From: Saccharopolyspora kobensis
GTDB taxonomy: Bacteria; Actinomycetota; Actinomycetes; Mycobacteriales; Pseudonocardiaceae
Assembly (NCBI RefSeq): GCF_900108315.1
Contig: NZ_FNVB01000002.1
Span: 1,669,879-1,733,878 of the forward strand
Length of the DNA stretch: 64,000 nucleotides
Direction: 5' to 3'
A program made the position numbers and the translations under genes. Positions 8,513 to 16,571 of the stretch are shown one piece after another (the first letter of the stretch is position 1; each line of letters opens with the position of its first letter). Below the pieces are notes generated by a model, which saw only the letters and a program-made list of their open reading frames with translations, was not told the origin of the DNA and searched no databases.

Positions 8513-9994
8513 TCACAGCGGGGGTTCCAGGTGGGCCCACGGGCGTTCGGATTCGAGCTGGGTCGCCAGGGACAGCAGCGTCGGCTCGGCGCCGAGGGCT
8601 CCGACGAACTGGACTCCCAGGGGCAGGTCTTCCGGGGTCTGGTGCAGCGGGACGCTCATCGCCGGGCGGCCGGTGATGTTCGCCAGCTGGGTGTAGGGGA
8701 CCTTCTCCAGGTTCTTCAGGACCACTTCGGTGACCGGCTTGGTGCGGCCCAGCTTGCCGGCCAGACCGACTCGCAGGAGCACTGCGATCGCCTTGCGCAG
8801 GGGCGCTGGCGTGTCGAGCTCGCCGATTCGGGCCGGTGGGTGGGCCAGCGCGGGGGTCAGCAGCACGTCGTAGCGGTCGTGGAAGTCGGCGAGGGCCCGG
8901 TTGTAGTCGTTCCAGCGGGCCAGGATCTCGACGTACTCGGTCGCCTTCGTCTCGCGGCCGATGGCCGCCACCAGCCTCGTGTCGAGCTCGAAATCCTCTG
9001 CCGCCGCGCCGAAAGCGCGCTGGGCGGCCTGCACCGTGTGGGCCAGTTGGACGAACCAGACCGAGAGGAAGTCTCGGGAGAGCTGACGGCCGTCGATGTC
9101 GGGTTCGGCTTCCTCGACGTCGTGCCCCAGACCGGCCAGGAGTGCCGCCGCGTCCTTGACCGCCGTGACCGCGTGCGGGCTCACCGGGTAGCCCAGCGGG
9201 GAGCGGGTCGTGAAACCGATCCGCAGCCGTCCCGGGTCCCGGCGGGCGCACTCGGCGTACGGCTGCTCCGGCCGGGCCGCGAGGTACGGGCCGCCGGTGT
9301 CCGGGCGGGCGGTGAGGGCGTCGAGCATCACCGCCGTGTCGCGCACCGACCGGGAGATCACGCCGTCGGTGGCGCCGCCGTGCATGTGCTCGGCGGCATC
9401 GGGGCCCGCGGAGACCAGGCCGCGGCCCGGTTTCAGGCCGAACAGGCCACAGCACGCCGCCGGGATGCGGATCGAGCCACCGCCGTCGCTGGCTCCGGCC
9501 ACCGGCACGACGCCCGCCGCGACCGCTGCCGCGGCACCGCCGGAGGAACCGCCGGGTGTGTGGGCGGTGTTCCACGGGTTGCGGGCCGGGCCGTTCGCCT
9601 CCGGCTCGGTGATGCCCTTCGCGCCGAACTCCGGCGTGTTGGTGCGGCCGAATATCACCAGTCCGGCGTCGAGCCACCGCTCGACGGAGGTGCTGTGGCG
9701 GGGCGCCTTGGTGTTGCGGGTGGACCGGGAGCCGCTGCCGGTGCGGACCCCGGCGTAGTCCTGGTGCAGGTCCTTGATCAGGAACGGCACTCCGGCCAGT
9801 GCGCCGGTCAGCTGCTGGGACGCCCGCTCGCGCGCGGTGTCGAACATCGGCCGCACGATCGCGTTGAGCCGGCCGTTGACCTGCTCGGCGCGCTGGATCG
9901 CCGTTTCGAGCAGTTCGCGCGGTGCGATCTCGCCGCTGCGCACGAGCTCTGCCAGCCCCACGGCGTCGAAACGCCGGTACTCCGCGTAATCCAT
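8513..9994 (-). CDS. amidase signature-family enzyme
   Basis: A 493-residue amidase with the Ser-cisSer-Lys triad visible: Lys74 in FLIKDLHQ, the GGSSGG loop at 148-153, and nucleophile Ser174 in SDGGGSIRIP. Full length for the family. The start MDYAEYRRFD at 9994 was chosen by homology and composition; its ribosome site is weak. It is the last gene of a minus-strand run with an FAD oxidoreductase and a DUF5313 gene and is followed by a strong terminator. The substrate is open: it could supply an amine or amino acid to the neighbouring FAD enzyme. It is distinct from GatA, which would sit with gatB/gatC. Confidence 0.9.
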   Translation of the reverse strand: MDYAEYRRFDAVGLAELVRSGEIAPRELLETAIQRAEQVNGRLNAIVRPMFDTARERASQQLTGALAGVPFLIKDLHQDYAGVRTGSGSRSTRNTKAPRHSTSVERWLDAGLVIFGRTNTPEFGAKGITEPEANGPARNPWNTAHTPGGSSGGAAAAVAAGVVPVAGASDGGGSIRIPAACCGLFGLKPGRGLVSAGPDAAEHMHGGATDGVISRSVRDTAVMLDALTARPDTGGPYLAARPEQPYAECARRDPGRLRIGFTTRSPLGYPVSPHAVTAVKDAAALLAGLGHDVEEAEPDIDGRQLSRDFLSVWFVQLAHTVQAAQRAFGAAAEDFELDTRLVAAIGRETKATEYVEILARWNDYNRALADFHDRYDVLLTPALAHPPARIGELDTPAPLRKAIAVLLRVGLAGKLGRTKPVTEVVLKNLEKVPYTQLANITGRPAMSVPLHQTPEDLPLGVQFVGALGAEPTLLSLATQLESERPWAHLEPPL

Positions 9995-10032
9995 CGGGAC
10001 ACGTTTGCACGAATCCCGATGTTTCTGAACCC

Positions 10033-11424
10033 TCAGCTGCCCAGGCCGAGGCCGTGGCGGTCGAGGTAGCGCAGCCAGCGGCCGCGGCGGCCCGCGTTCT
10101 CGTCGGCGCGCGCCAGCGCGCGGCGGGTGAGCTGGACCAGGGGCCAGCGCAGCGGTTCCGGCGGGAAGGGCAGCGGCTGGCGGCGGACCAGCTCCAGGCG
10201 GGTTCGCTCGGTGTCGTCGTCCCACAGCAGGTCCAGCGCGGTCTGCGCGCCGAAGCGCGACGCGGCCACGCCGAGGCCGGTGTAGCCGACCGCGTAGGCG
10301 GTCCGGCCGGTGCGGCCGATCAGCGGCGTGAAGCGGGTCGTGGAGTCGATCGCGCCGCCCCAGCGGTGGGTGAACCGCACGCCCGACAGCTGCGGGAAGG
10401 TGCGGAAGAAGTTCCGCGCCAGCTGCTGGTGCGCCGCGTCGTGGCGGGCCAGCGCCGGAGCCGTGCGGCCGCCGAAGTAGTACACCGCGTCGTAGCCGCC
10501 CCAGAGGATCCGGCCGTCCGGAGTCGGGCGGTAGTAGTGGAAGCGGTTCGCGCTGTCGGTGATGCCCTGGCCGTCCCGCCAGCCGAGCTCCGCCCACTGC
10601 TGGGCCGACAGCGGTTCGGTCGCCAGCACGTAGTCCCAGATCGGCAGCACCCGGCGGCGGATCGTGCGCAGTGGAGCGCGGAACGCGTTGGTGCCCAGCA
10701 GCGCCCTGCCCGCGCGGATCAGCCCGCGCGGCGTTCGCAGCCGGACCTGCCCGCCGCGTTCGCGCAGTCCGCGCACCGGGGTCATCTCGTGGATGCGGAC
10801 GCCGAGTCGTTGCGCCGCGTCGGCCAGGCCCCAGGTCAGCCGGGCCGGATCGACCAGGCCACCGGCTTCGGGCAGCCGCACTCCCGCGCGGTAGGTCGGC
10901 GAGTTGACGTCCGCGCGGACTCCCCCGGCGCCCAGGAAGCGCGCGGTCATCCCGTGCTCCCGGTACAGCTCGGCTTCCTCGCTGAGCTCGGCGACCTCGT
11001 GCGGCTCGGTGGCGACCGCGGTCTTCCCGCACAGCCTCAGATCGGCGTCGATGCCTTGGTCCTGGACGAACTTCTCGATCGCCAGCAGGTTCTCGCGCCC
11101 GAGGGCGACCAGCCGGTCCAGCTCGGCGGGCCAGTGCAGGGCGCCGTGCGCGAGGCCGTGCGTCAGGGATTCGGACAGGAAGCCGCCGTTGCGGCCGCTG
11201 CCGCCGTGCCCGAGGCGGTGCGCTTCCAGCAGCAGCACGTCGAGCTCGGGGCGGCGCTGCTTGGCCAGGATCGCCGCCCACAGCCCGGTGAACCCGCCGC
11301 CGACCACCACCAGATCAGCCCGGTCGGCGCCGGTCAGGGGTTCGCGCGGTGGCGGCCGGTCGGCGCGGTCGGTCCAGAGCACGGCGATCTCGGCGTCGGC
11401 CAGCGCGGCCTCGGACTGCGGCAT
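10033..11424 (-). CDS. FAD-dependent amine/amino acid oxidoreductase (DAO family)
   Basis: A 463-residue DAO-family flavoenzyme of the glycine/D-amino-acid or gamma-glutamylputrescine oxidase (PuuB/OrdL) type. The dinucleotide-binding VVVGGGFTGLWAA is at about 39-51, after a 35-residue N-terminal extension typical of PuuB-like proteins, followed by GGSGRNGGFLSES. The C-terminal FAD-contact region is GYTGLGVAASRFGAQ. Start supported by GGGAG 9 bases upstream. It lies 6 bases after the DUF5313 gene and 38 before the amidase, so probably one transcript. It would oxidise a primary or secondary amine and release ammonia or an aldehyde; the substrate is not readable. Confidence 0.88.
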   Translation of the reverse strand: MPQSEAALADAEIAVLWTDRADRPPPREPLTGADRADLVVVGGGFTGLWAAILAKQRRPELDVLLLEAHRLGHGGSGRNGGFLSESLTHGLAHGALHWPAELDRLVALGRENLLAIEKFVQDQGIDADLRLCGKTAVATEPHEVAELSEEAELYREHGMTARFLGAGGVRADVNSPTYRAGVRLPEAGGLVDPARLTWGLADAAQRLGVRIHEMTPVRGLRERGGQVRLRTPRGLIRAGRALLGTNAFRAPLRTIRRRVLPIWDYVLATEPLSAQQWAELGWRDGQGITDSANRFHYYRPTPDGRILWGGYDAVYYFGGRTAPALARHDAAHQQLARNFFRTFPQLSGVRFTHRWGGAIDSTTRFTPLIGRTGRTAYAVGYTGLGVAASRFGAQTALDLLWDDDTERTRLELVRRQPLPFPPEPLRWPLVQLTRRALARADENAGRRGRWLRYLDRHGLGLGS

Positions 11425-11430
11425 CCGGCG

Positions 11431-11814
11431 CTACTCCCACCAGGGGCGGTAGCCGACGCCGTGCTTGGCGACGCGCTGCACGTCGCGGCGCAGCTCCCGG
11501 GTCTCGCGCGCCACACCCGGCGGGAAGCCGTGCTTGAGGGCGCGGTGCTCGGCGGTCTCGCCCATGTAGCAGACCGAGTAGAACATGCCGACCAGCAAGC
11601 CCAGCAGGATCGCGCTGAGCCTGATCTCCAGCGGGCCGGGAAGCAGCACCAGCAGGCAGAACGGCGCCAGCTGGGTCAGCGCGCGCAGGACGTGGCGCAG
11701 CACCCAGGTGCTGCAGGTGACGTCGTGCAGCACCCACTCGGCGCACCGGTCCGGCAGCCTGCCGCCGAAGGCGTACCAGACCCACTGCGCTGGATTGGGT
11801 CGAGTGGTCGCCAT
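11431..11814 (-). CDS. DUF5313 family membrane protein (copy 1)
   Basis: A 127-residue actinobacterial protein of unknown function. The N-terminus RPNPAQWVWYAFGGRLPDR is diagnostic of DUF5313 and is followed by EWVLHDVTCSTWVLRHV and two adjacent hydrophobic helices (about 45-85). It ends in a charged tail with GVGYRPWWE. It is the first gene of a probable operon with the FAD oxidoreductase and amidase. A second family member is at 62690-63094 in a different context. No catalytic motif is visible; a membrane-embedded hairpin with both termini cytoplasmic is likely. Confidence 0.82.
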   Translation of the reverse strand: MATTRPNPAQWVWYAFGGRLPDRCAEWVLHDVTCSTWVLRHVLRALTQLAPFCLLVLLPGPLEIRLSAILLGLLVGMFYSVCYMGETAEHRALKHGFPPGVARETRELRRDVQRVAKHGVGYRPWWE

Positions 11815-12004
11815 GGTCTCCAGGCTAGTCGTCGCGGGGTTCGACCGGTCCGCCCGTTCGGCCGGTCCTGCTCGCCGCTGGATCCTAGACAACCGGGCGG
11901 GCGGGCCCGCCGATCGGCTCCGGGAATCCGCGTCACACCGGGGACCGGATCGCGTCCCACCTGTAACGAAACAGGTCGTGGACCGATGTTGTAGGGCAGA
12001 AGGG

Positions 12005-12169
12005 GTGAGTGACGTGTTCGTGGTCGTGGTGGCGCTGCTGTTGGTCGTGATCCTGGGTGCGGTGATGTTCACCGACGCGTTCGACGGGAAGGGTTCGTCG
12101 GAGCGCCGGAACGTGAAGCACCTGCTGGCGGAGTTGAAGCGGGGCTTCCGGACGCCCAGCCATCGCTGA
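12005..12169 (+). CDS. small single-span membrane protein
   Basis: A 54-residue protein with a GTG start, one very hydrophobic N-terminal helix (VFVVVVALLLVVILGAVMF) and a basic C-terminal tail rich in Arg and Lys (SSERRNVKHLLAELKRGFR). The predicted orientation is N-out, C-in or a stop-transfer form. AGAAGG or AGGGG precedes it; a second GTG at 12014 has better spacing and would give 51 residues. Third positions are strongly GC, supporting coding. It is divergent from DUF5313. The family is not recognised. Confidence 0.55.
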   Translation: MSDVFVVVVALLLVVILGAVMFTDAFDGKGSSERRNVKHLLAELKRGFRTPSHR

Positions 12170-12265
12170 GCGGTCCGAAGTGGACCTCGGCGCGGCCGGT
12201 CGACGGCCGGGCCTTCGTCGTCTCAGCGCTCCTTGCTGGTCCACTGAGGACGGCGGCCGGACCGC
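12170..12265. repeat. nested inverted repeats
   Basis: Outer arms GCGGTCCG (12170-12177) and CGGACCGC (12258-12265) enclose AGTGGACC (12179-12186) and GGTCCACT (12238-12245). The RNA could fold into a long interrupted stem starting at the stop codon of the small membrane gene. It may act as its terminator. Confidence 0.5.
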
Positions 12266-12363
12266 ACGACCGATCGCCCCTCCGAACCCCCGCTGACCAG
12301 TGATGATCTTGGAAGGGGGCTGGCGGAGCCGATCAGCGGTCACGTATGGTGCGACCCGAGCGC

Positions 12364-12415
12364 CTCACCCATTCGGGTGAAGGTGGGAACGAGTCGGCCG
12401 ACCAGGTGGGGTGAG
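12364..12415 (+). promoter_or_regulatory. possible ribosome-site-sequestering switch
   Basis: CTCACCC at 12364-12370 can pair with the adjacent GGGTGAAG (12375-12382) or with GGGTGAG at 12409-12415, which is part of the ribosome-binding site of the gene starting at 12421. The two pairings exclude each other. Visible complementarity only; no ligand motif recognised. Confidence 0.35.
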
Positions 12416-12420
12416 CACAA

Positions 12421-12981
12421 GTGGGCAGTTCGTCGTTGCCCCGGACCCGAGGGCGCGGCCGCCACCGGCGCGTGCAGCCCAAGACCTGGCACCGCGCGAC
12501 TCCCCCGCGCCTGCTCGGCTACGCCATCGCGGTGTTCGTCACGGCGATCGCGGTCGGCAGCGCGCACCACGGCACCGCCGCGGCCCCGGCACCGGTCCCG
12601 CAGGCCGCGGCCCCGGCACCGGCCGCCCAGCTGCTGCCGCCCGAGACCACCTCGACCGCGCCGGACCTGCGCGTCCGCGAGCGCGAACCGGTGGCCGTGG
12701 CCGTCGAAGCACCGCCGCGCACCACGACCCGGCCCACGCCCACCGCCGAATCGGCACCGACCCCGGTGCGGGCGACCGAGACCCCCGAGCCGACGGAGCA
12801 GCCGACGACCGTCGTGGCGACCACGACTCCGTCCGAGACCTCCGAGTCGGCGCCGACGTCCACCACCGCTCCGCCGTCGGAGACGCAGCCGCCGACCAGC
12901 TCCGAGCCCGAGCACCCGCGCCTGCTGCCCCGCCTCGACGAGGTCATCGACGGACTGACCCGGCCGCTGCTGGGCGGTTAG
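12421..12981 (+). CDS. Pro/Thr-rich membrane-anchored or secreted protein
   Basis: A 186-residue protein beginning at GTG with GGTGGGGTGAG upstream. A basic N-terminus (about 1-30, RGRGRHRR) precedes one hydrophobic segment, LLGYAIAVFVTAIAVGSA. A long low-complexity extracytoplasmic region rich in Pro, Ala, Thr and Ser follows (about 55-165), ending in EHPRLLPRLDEVIDGLTRPLLGG. The layout suggests a type II membrane protein with a wall-spanning stalk that could be O-mannosylated, and a short amphipathic C-terminus. No catalytic domain and no family recognised. Confidence 0.65.
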   Translation: MGSSSLPRTRGRGRHRRVQPKTWHRATPPRLLGYAIAVFVTAIAVGSAHHGTAAAPAPVPQAAAPAPAAQLLPPETTSTAPDLRVREREPVAVAVEAPPRTTTRPTPTAESAPTPVRATETPEPTEQPTTVVATTTPSETSESAPTSTTAPPSETQPPTSSEPEHPRLLPRLDEVIDGLTRPLLGG

Positions 12982-13034
12982 CCGTCGCGATCCGCGGCAC
13001 CCGGTGGGACAGTCGATCCCGAGGAGGTGCCGCC

Positions 13035-13835
13035 ATGGACGTCGTAGCGATCACCGGTGGAACCGGACACCTCGGGCGCGAGCTGGTGCGCCTGCTCAAG
13101 CCCGGGCACCAGGTCCGTGTTCTCACCCGCCGCCCCGGCACCGATCCCGAGGTGGAGTGGGTGCAGGGCGACCTCACCACCGGTGCGGGCGTGCCCGAAC
13201 TGGTCGCCGGAGCCACCGCCGTGGTGCACGCGGCCACCTGCTCCCCCGCCGCTCAGCGCGGGTTCGTGCACCCGGTCGACCTCTGGCGCAGCCCGCCGGA
13301 CGTGGACGTCGACGGCACCAGCCGGTTGCTGGAGGACGCGACCGCGGCCGAGGTGCGGCACTTCCTCTACGTCTCCATCGTCGGCGTGGACCGGCCGGCG
13401 CTGCCCTACCTGCGGCTCAAGCACACCGCCGAGGAACTGGTGAGCGTCTCCGACCTGCCCTGGTCCACGGTGCGCGCCACCCAGTTCCACTGGTTGCTGG
13501 ACCGGATGTTCAACCGCGCCGCACGACTGCCGCTCCTGCCGCTGCCCGCGACGCTGCCCACGCAGCCGGTGGACGTCCGGGACTTCGCGGAGTACCTCGT
13601 CGAGTGCCTCGGCAACGGCCCCGGCGGTCGGCGCGAGGACTTCGGCGGCCCCGAGGTGCTGACGCTCGGCGATGCGCTGCGCACCTGGCAGGCCGCCCGG
13701 GACAAGCACCGCAAGCTCATCGAGCTGCCCGCGCCCCGCAGGCTGCGGCGCATCGCCGCCGACCTGACCTGCCCCGGTGCGCGACGCGGCCGGATCACCT
13801 GGGCGGACTGGCTGCGCACCCACCCCACCGGGTGA
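13035..13835 (+). CDS. NAD(P)-binding atypical short-chain reductase (NmrA-like)
   Basis: A 266-residue Rossmann protein with N-terminal ITGGTGHLGRELVRLL (GxxGxxG), of the atypical SDR/NmrA group of NAD(P)H-dependent reductases and sensors. There is no classical YxxxK in the usual SDR context, though YLRLKHTAEELV near 120 has the Tyr/Lys spacing of atypical SDRs. The C-terminal part has the DVRDFAEYLVECL segment common in these proteins. Excellent ribosome site GAGGAGG before the ATG. Monocistronic or with the preceding gene; the substrate is unknown. Confidence 0.85.
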   Translation: MDVVAITGGTGHLGRELVRLLKPGHQVRVLTRRPGTDPEVEWVQGDLTTGAGVPELVAGATAVVHAATCSPAAQRGFVHPVDLWRSPPDVDVDGTSRLLEDATAAEVRHFLYVSIVGVDRPALPYLRLKHTAEELVSVSDLPWSTVRATQFHWLLDRMFNRAARLPLLPLPATLPTQPVDVRDFAEYLVECLGNGPGGRREDFGGPEVLTLGDALRTWQAARDKHRKLIELPAPRRLRRIAADLTCPGARRGRITWADWLRTHPTG

Positions 13836-13928
13836 TGCACGGTCCACATCGGACGCCCGTGGGCCCGTGCCCGCCGCCCCGCCGCTGCCTCCTACGATTC
13901 CAACCGGACGAATGCGGAGGCGGGTGCG

Positions 13929-14693
13929 ATGGCGACCGAGTACGGCGGCGGAGGCGATCCGGTGCGCAGCCTGGCGCTGCTGTGGCGGACCCAGGACGGG
14001 CCGAGCAGCGGTCGCCGGGGACGCTCCGACCTGAGCGTGGACCGGATCGTGCGCGCCGGGATCGAGATCGCCGACACCGACGGCCTCTCGGCGCTGTCCA
14101 TGCGCAAGGTGGCCGATCACCTCGGTGTCGGCACCATGTCGCTCTACACCTACGTGCCGGGCAAGGCCGAGCTGATCGACGTCATGCTCGACACCGCCTA
14201 CGGCGAGACCGCGCGGCCCGAACCCGGCACGGCCGGCTGGCGCGAGCAGGTCGCCCGGATCGCGCGGGAGAACTGGGCGCTCTACCACCGCCACCCGTGG
14301 ATGCTGCAGGTCGCGGCCGGCCGCGCCGTGCTCGGCCCGAACGCCATCGCGAAGTACGACTACGAGCTGACCGCGCTCACCGGGCTCGGCCTCACCGACG
14401 TCGAGGTCGACGCCGCGCTGAGCCTGGTGCTCGGCCACGCCGAGGCGGCCGCCCGGCGCGCGGTGGAGGCGACGCTGGTCGAGCAGCGCAGCGGGATGAC
14501 CGACGAGCAGTGGTGGCGCGCGCACGCGCCGCTGCTCGGCCAGCTGATGGACCCGCAGCGCTACCCGACCGCTTTCCGCATCGGCTCGGCCGCAGGCGAG
14601 GCGCACGGCTCGGCACAGGATCCCGAGCACGCCTTCGAGTTCGGCCTGCAGCGCATCCTCGACGGGATCGAAGCCCTCATCGCGCAGCGGTGA
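13929..14693 (+). CDS. TetR family regulator with TetR_C_1-type ligand domain
   Basis: A 254-residue repressor with a ~35-residue N-terminal extension. The HTH spans about 38-85 (ALSMRKVADHLGVGTMSLYTYVPGKAELIDVMLD), followed by the larger C-terminal domain seen in tetracycline-repressor-like regulators of efflux and catabolism. Its stop is 1 base from the convergent MDR oxidoreductase stop. No efflux gene is adjacent; the target may be itself or genes farther off. The start at 13929 follows GGAGGCGGGTGCG. Confidence 0.88.
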   Translation: MATEYGGGGDPVRSLALLWRTQDGPSSGRRGRSDLSVDRIVRAGIEIADTDGLSALSMRKVADHLGVGTMSLYTYVPGKAELIDVMLDTAYGETARPEPGTAGWREQVARIARENWALYHRHPWMLQVAAGRAVLGPNAIAKYDYELTALTGLGLTDVEVDAALSLVLGHAEAAARRAVEATLVEQRSGMTDEQWWRAHAPLLGQLMDPQRYPTAFRIGSAAGEAHGSAQDPEHAFEFGLQRILDGIEALIAQR

Positions 14694-14694
14694 G

Positions 14695-15699
14695 TCAGGC
14701 GATCTTCACCAGCATCTTGCCGGTGTTCTCGCCGCGGAGCAGGCCCAGGAAGGCCTCCGGCGCGTTGCGCAGGCCGTCGACCACGGTCTCCCGGTAGCTG
14801 ATCTTGCCCTCGCGCAGCCAGCCGCCGACCTCCGCGAAGAACTGGTCCTTGCGGTCGGCGTGGTCGATGACGATGAAGCCCTGCAGCCGCAGCCGCTTGG
14901 AAACGATCTTGAACAGGTTGTTCGGGCCCGGCTTCGGCTCGGCGTTGTTGTACTGCGAGATCATGCCGCACTCGGCGACCCGGCCGAAGTCGTTGAGCAC
15001 GTCGATCGCCGCTTCCAGGTGCTCGCCGCCGACGTTGTCGAAGTAGACGTCGATGCCGTCCGGCGCGGCGGCGCGCAGCTGCTCGACGACCGGCCCGTCG
15101 TGGTAGTTGAACGCGGCGTCGAAGCCGAGCTCCTCGGTGAGGTAGCGGACCTTCTCCGCCGACCCGGCGCTGCCGATCACCCGGGACGCGCCGCGCAGCT
15201 TGGCGATCTGCCCGGCCAGCGATCCGACCGCGCCTGCCGCGCCGGAGATGAACACCACGTCGCCCTCGCGCTGCTCGGCGATGTCGGTCAGACCGACGTA
15301 GGAGGTCATGCCCGGCATGCCGAGCACGTAGAGGTAGGCGTTCAGCGGCGCCACCTGCGGGTCGACCTTGACGGCGTGCTTGGCGTCGAAGGCCGCGTAG
15401 TCGCGCCAGCCGAGGTAGTGCAGCACGAAGTCGCCGGGCTGGAAGCCCTCGGCGTTGGAGGCGACGACCTCGCCCACCGCGCCGCCCTGCAGCGCCTTGC
15501 CCACCTCGAAGGGCGGCACGTAGGACTTGCCCGCGTTCATCCGGCCGCGCATCGCCGGATCGACGCTCATCACCAGATTGCGCACCAGCAGCTGGCCGTC
15601 GCCGGGCTGCGGGACGTCGACCTCGACGACGTCGAAGTTCTCCGGTGTCGGCCAGCCCTTCGGGCGCGACGCGAGGCGGATCTCCAGGCCCTTGCTCAT
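14695..15699 (-). CDS. NADP-dependent zinc-free MDR oxidoreductase (CurA/leukotriene-B4-reductase type)
   Basis: A 334-residue medium-chain reductase of the alkenal/one reductase group. The N-terminal region has the family's LVMSVDPAMRGRMN, and the cofactor loop is ISGAAGAVGSLAGQ (about 151-164) in place of GxGxxG. There are no catalytic-zinc Cys/His ligands. Such enzymes reduce the C=C bond of alpha,beta-unsaturated carbonyls using NADPH. It is divergent from a TetR-type regulator at 15814, which probably controls it, perhaps in response to electrophiles. Full length for the family. Confidence 0.91.
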   Translation of the reverse strand: MSKGLEIRLASRPKGWPTPENFDVVEVDVPQPGDGQLLVRNLVMSVDPAMRGRMNAGKSYVPPFEVGKALQGGAVGEVVASNAEGFQPGDFVLHYLGWRDYAAFDAKHAVKVDPQVAPLNAYLYVLGMPGMTSYVGLTDIAEQREGDVVFISGAAGAVGSLAGQIAKLRGASRVIGSAGSAEKVRYLTEELGFDAAFNYHDGPVVEQLRAAAPDGIDVYFDNVGGEHLEAAIDVLNDFGRVAECGMISQYNNAEPKPGPNNLFKIVSKRLRLQGFIVIDHADRKDQFFAEVGGWLREGKISYRETVVDGLRNAPEAFLGLLRGENTGKMLVKIA

Positions 15700-15743
15700 C
15701 GTTACTCCTCCACGAGACGGGGATCGCCACCGACGATACAGAA

Positions 15744-15756
15744 AGTGTCAGTCACT
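15744..15756. promoter_or_regulatory. candidate TetR half-site dyad AGTG-N5-CACT
   Basis: A short inverted repeat in the divergent region between the MDR oxidoreductase and the TetR gene at 15814. This region is the AT-richest stretch nearby. The match is short, so it is tentative. Confidence 0.3.
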
Positions 15757-15813
15757 GCCAATTGTCGCCCGATGACTTATGTCTCGGCGTGCCGCAATGG
15801 CAGAATGGGCGGC

Positions 15814-16458
15814 ATGAACGTCCCGAACGACCAGGGTGGCCTACGCGCCCGCAAGAAGCAGCGCACCCGCGCGGCCCTGATCGACGCGGGCCTGGATCTG
15901 TTCCTCGCCCACGGCTACGAGGCGACCAGCGTGGACCAGATCGCCGCCGCGGTGGACGTCTCCGCGCGCACCTTCTTCCGCTACTTCGCGAGCAAGGAGG
16001 ACATCGCGCTGGCCAAGGGCACCGAGTTCGACGAGCTGGTGCTGGACGCCCTGGCCTCCCGGCCCGCCGCGGACCCGCCGCTGGAGGCGCTGCGCGCCGC
16101 GATGCTGGACGCGCTGCGCGAATCCGCCGCCGACTCCGGAGTCCAGCGGTTCCTGGTCACCCAGCACCTGATCAACAAGACGCCCGCGCTGCTGGCCGGC
16201 AACCTCCGGCGGGCCGCCGGCGCCGAAGCGCGGCTGACCGCCGAGATCGCGAAGCGGCAGGGCCTGGATCCCGCCGAGGACATGCGGCCGCGAGTGCTCG
16301 TCGCCGCGGTGTGCGGTGCGCTGCGCATCGGCCTGGAGGCAACCTGCGCCGATCCCAGCCGCGAACCGGCGCGGATGGTCGAGCTCGTCGAGCAGGCCAT
16401 CGACCTCGCGACCGCCGGCATCCCGCAGCGCTGGGGCGAGGATCCGCACCGCTGGTGA
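15814..16458 (+). CDS. TetR/AcrR family regulator
   Basis: A 214-residue regulator with the HTH at about 10-57, including ATSVDQIAAAVDVSARTFFR and FASKEDIALAKG. The RTFFRYFASKE variant is common in actinobacterial AcrR-type repressors. The start at 15814 (MNVPNDQGGLRARKK) was chosen as the position where coding character begins. It is divergent from the MDR oxidoreductase and likely its repressor. The C-terminal domain (about 80-200) is a helical ligand pocket with no recognisable ligand signature. Confidence 0.88.
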   Translation: MNVPNDQGGLRARKKQRTRAALIDAGLDLFLAHGYEATSVDQIAAAVDVSARTFFRYFASKEDIALAKGTEFDELVLDALASRPAADPPLEALRAAMLDALRESAADSGVQRFLVTQHLINKTPALLAGNLRRAAGAEARLTAEIAKRQGLDPAEDMRPRVLVAAVCGALRIGLEATCADPSREPARMVELVEQAIDLATAGIPQRWGEDPHRW

Positions 16459-16571
16459 CTAGAGTTCGTTCCAGGGTCGTTTTGCGTGGCGGTGCCGGTA
16501 GCGGAACCTCGGCACCTGCCTGGGCTCCGGATCCCGGACTGATGCATGACCACTTCCACGAGAGGGTTCAG

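Noticed and set aside
12300-12420. c-di-AMP (ydaO-type) riboswitch upstream of the Pro/Thr-rich gene
   Set aside because: GGGTGAA and GGGGTGA pieces recall the motif, but the other conserved blocks are not present in order.
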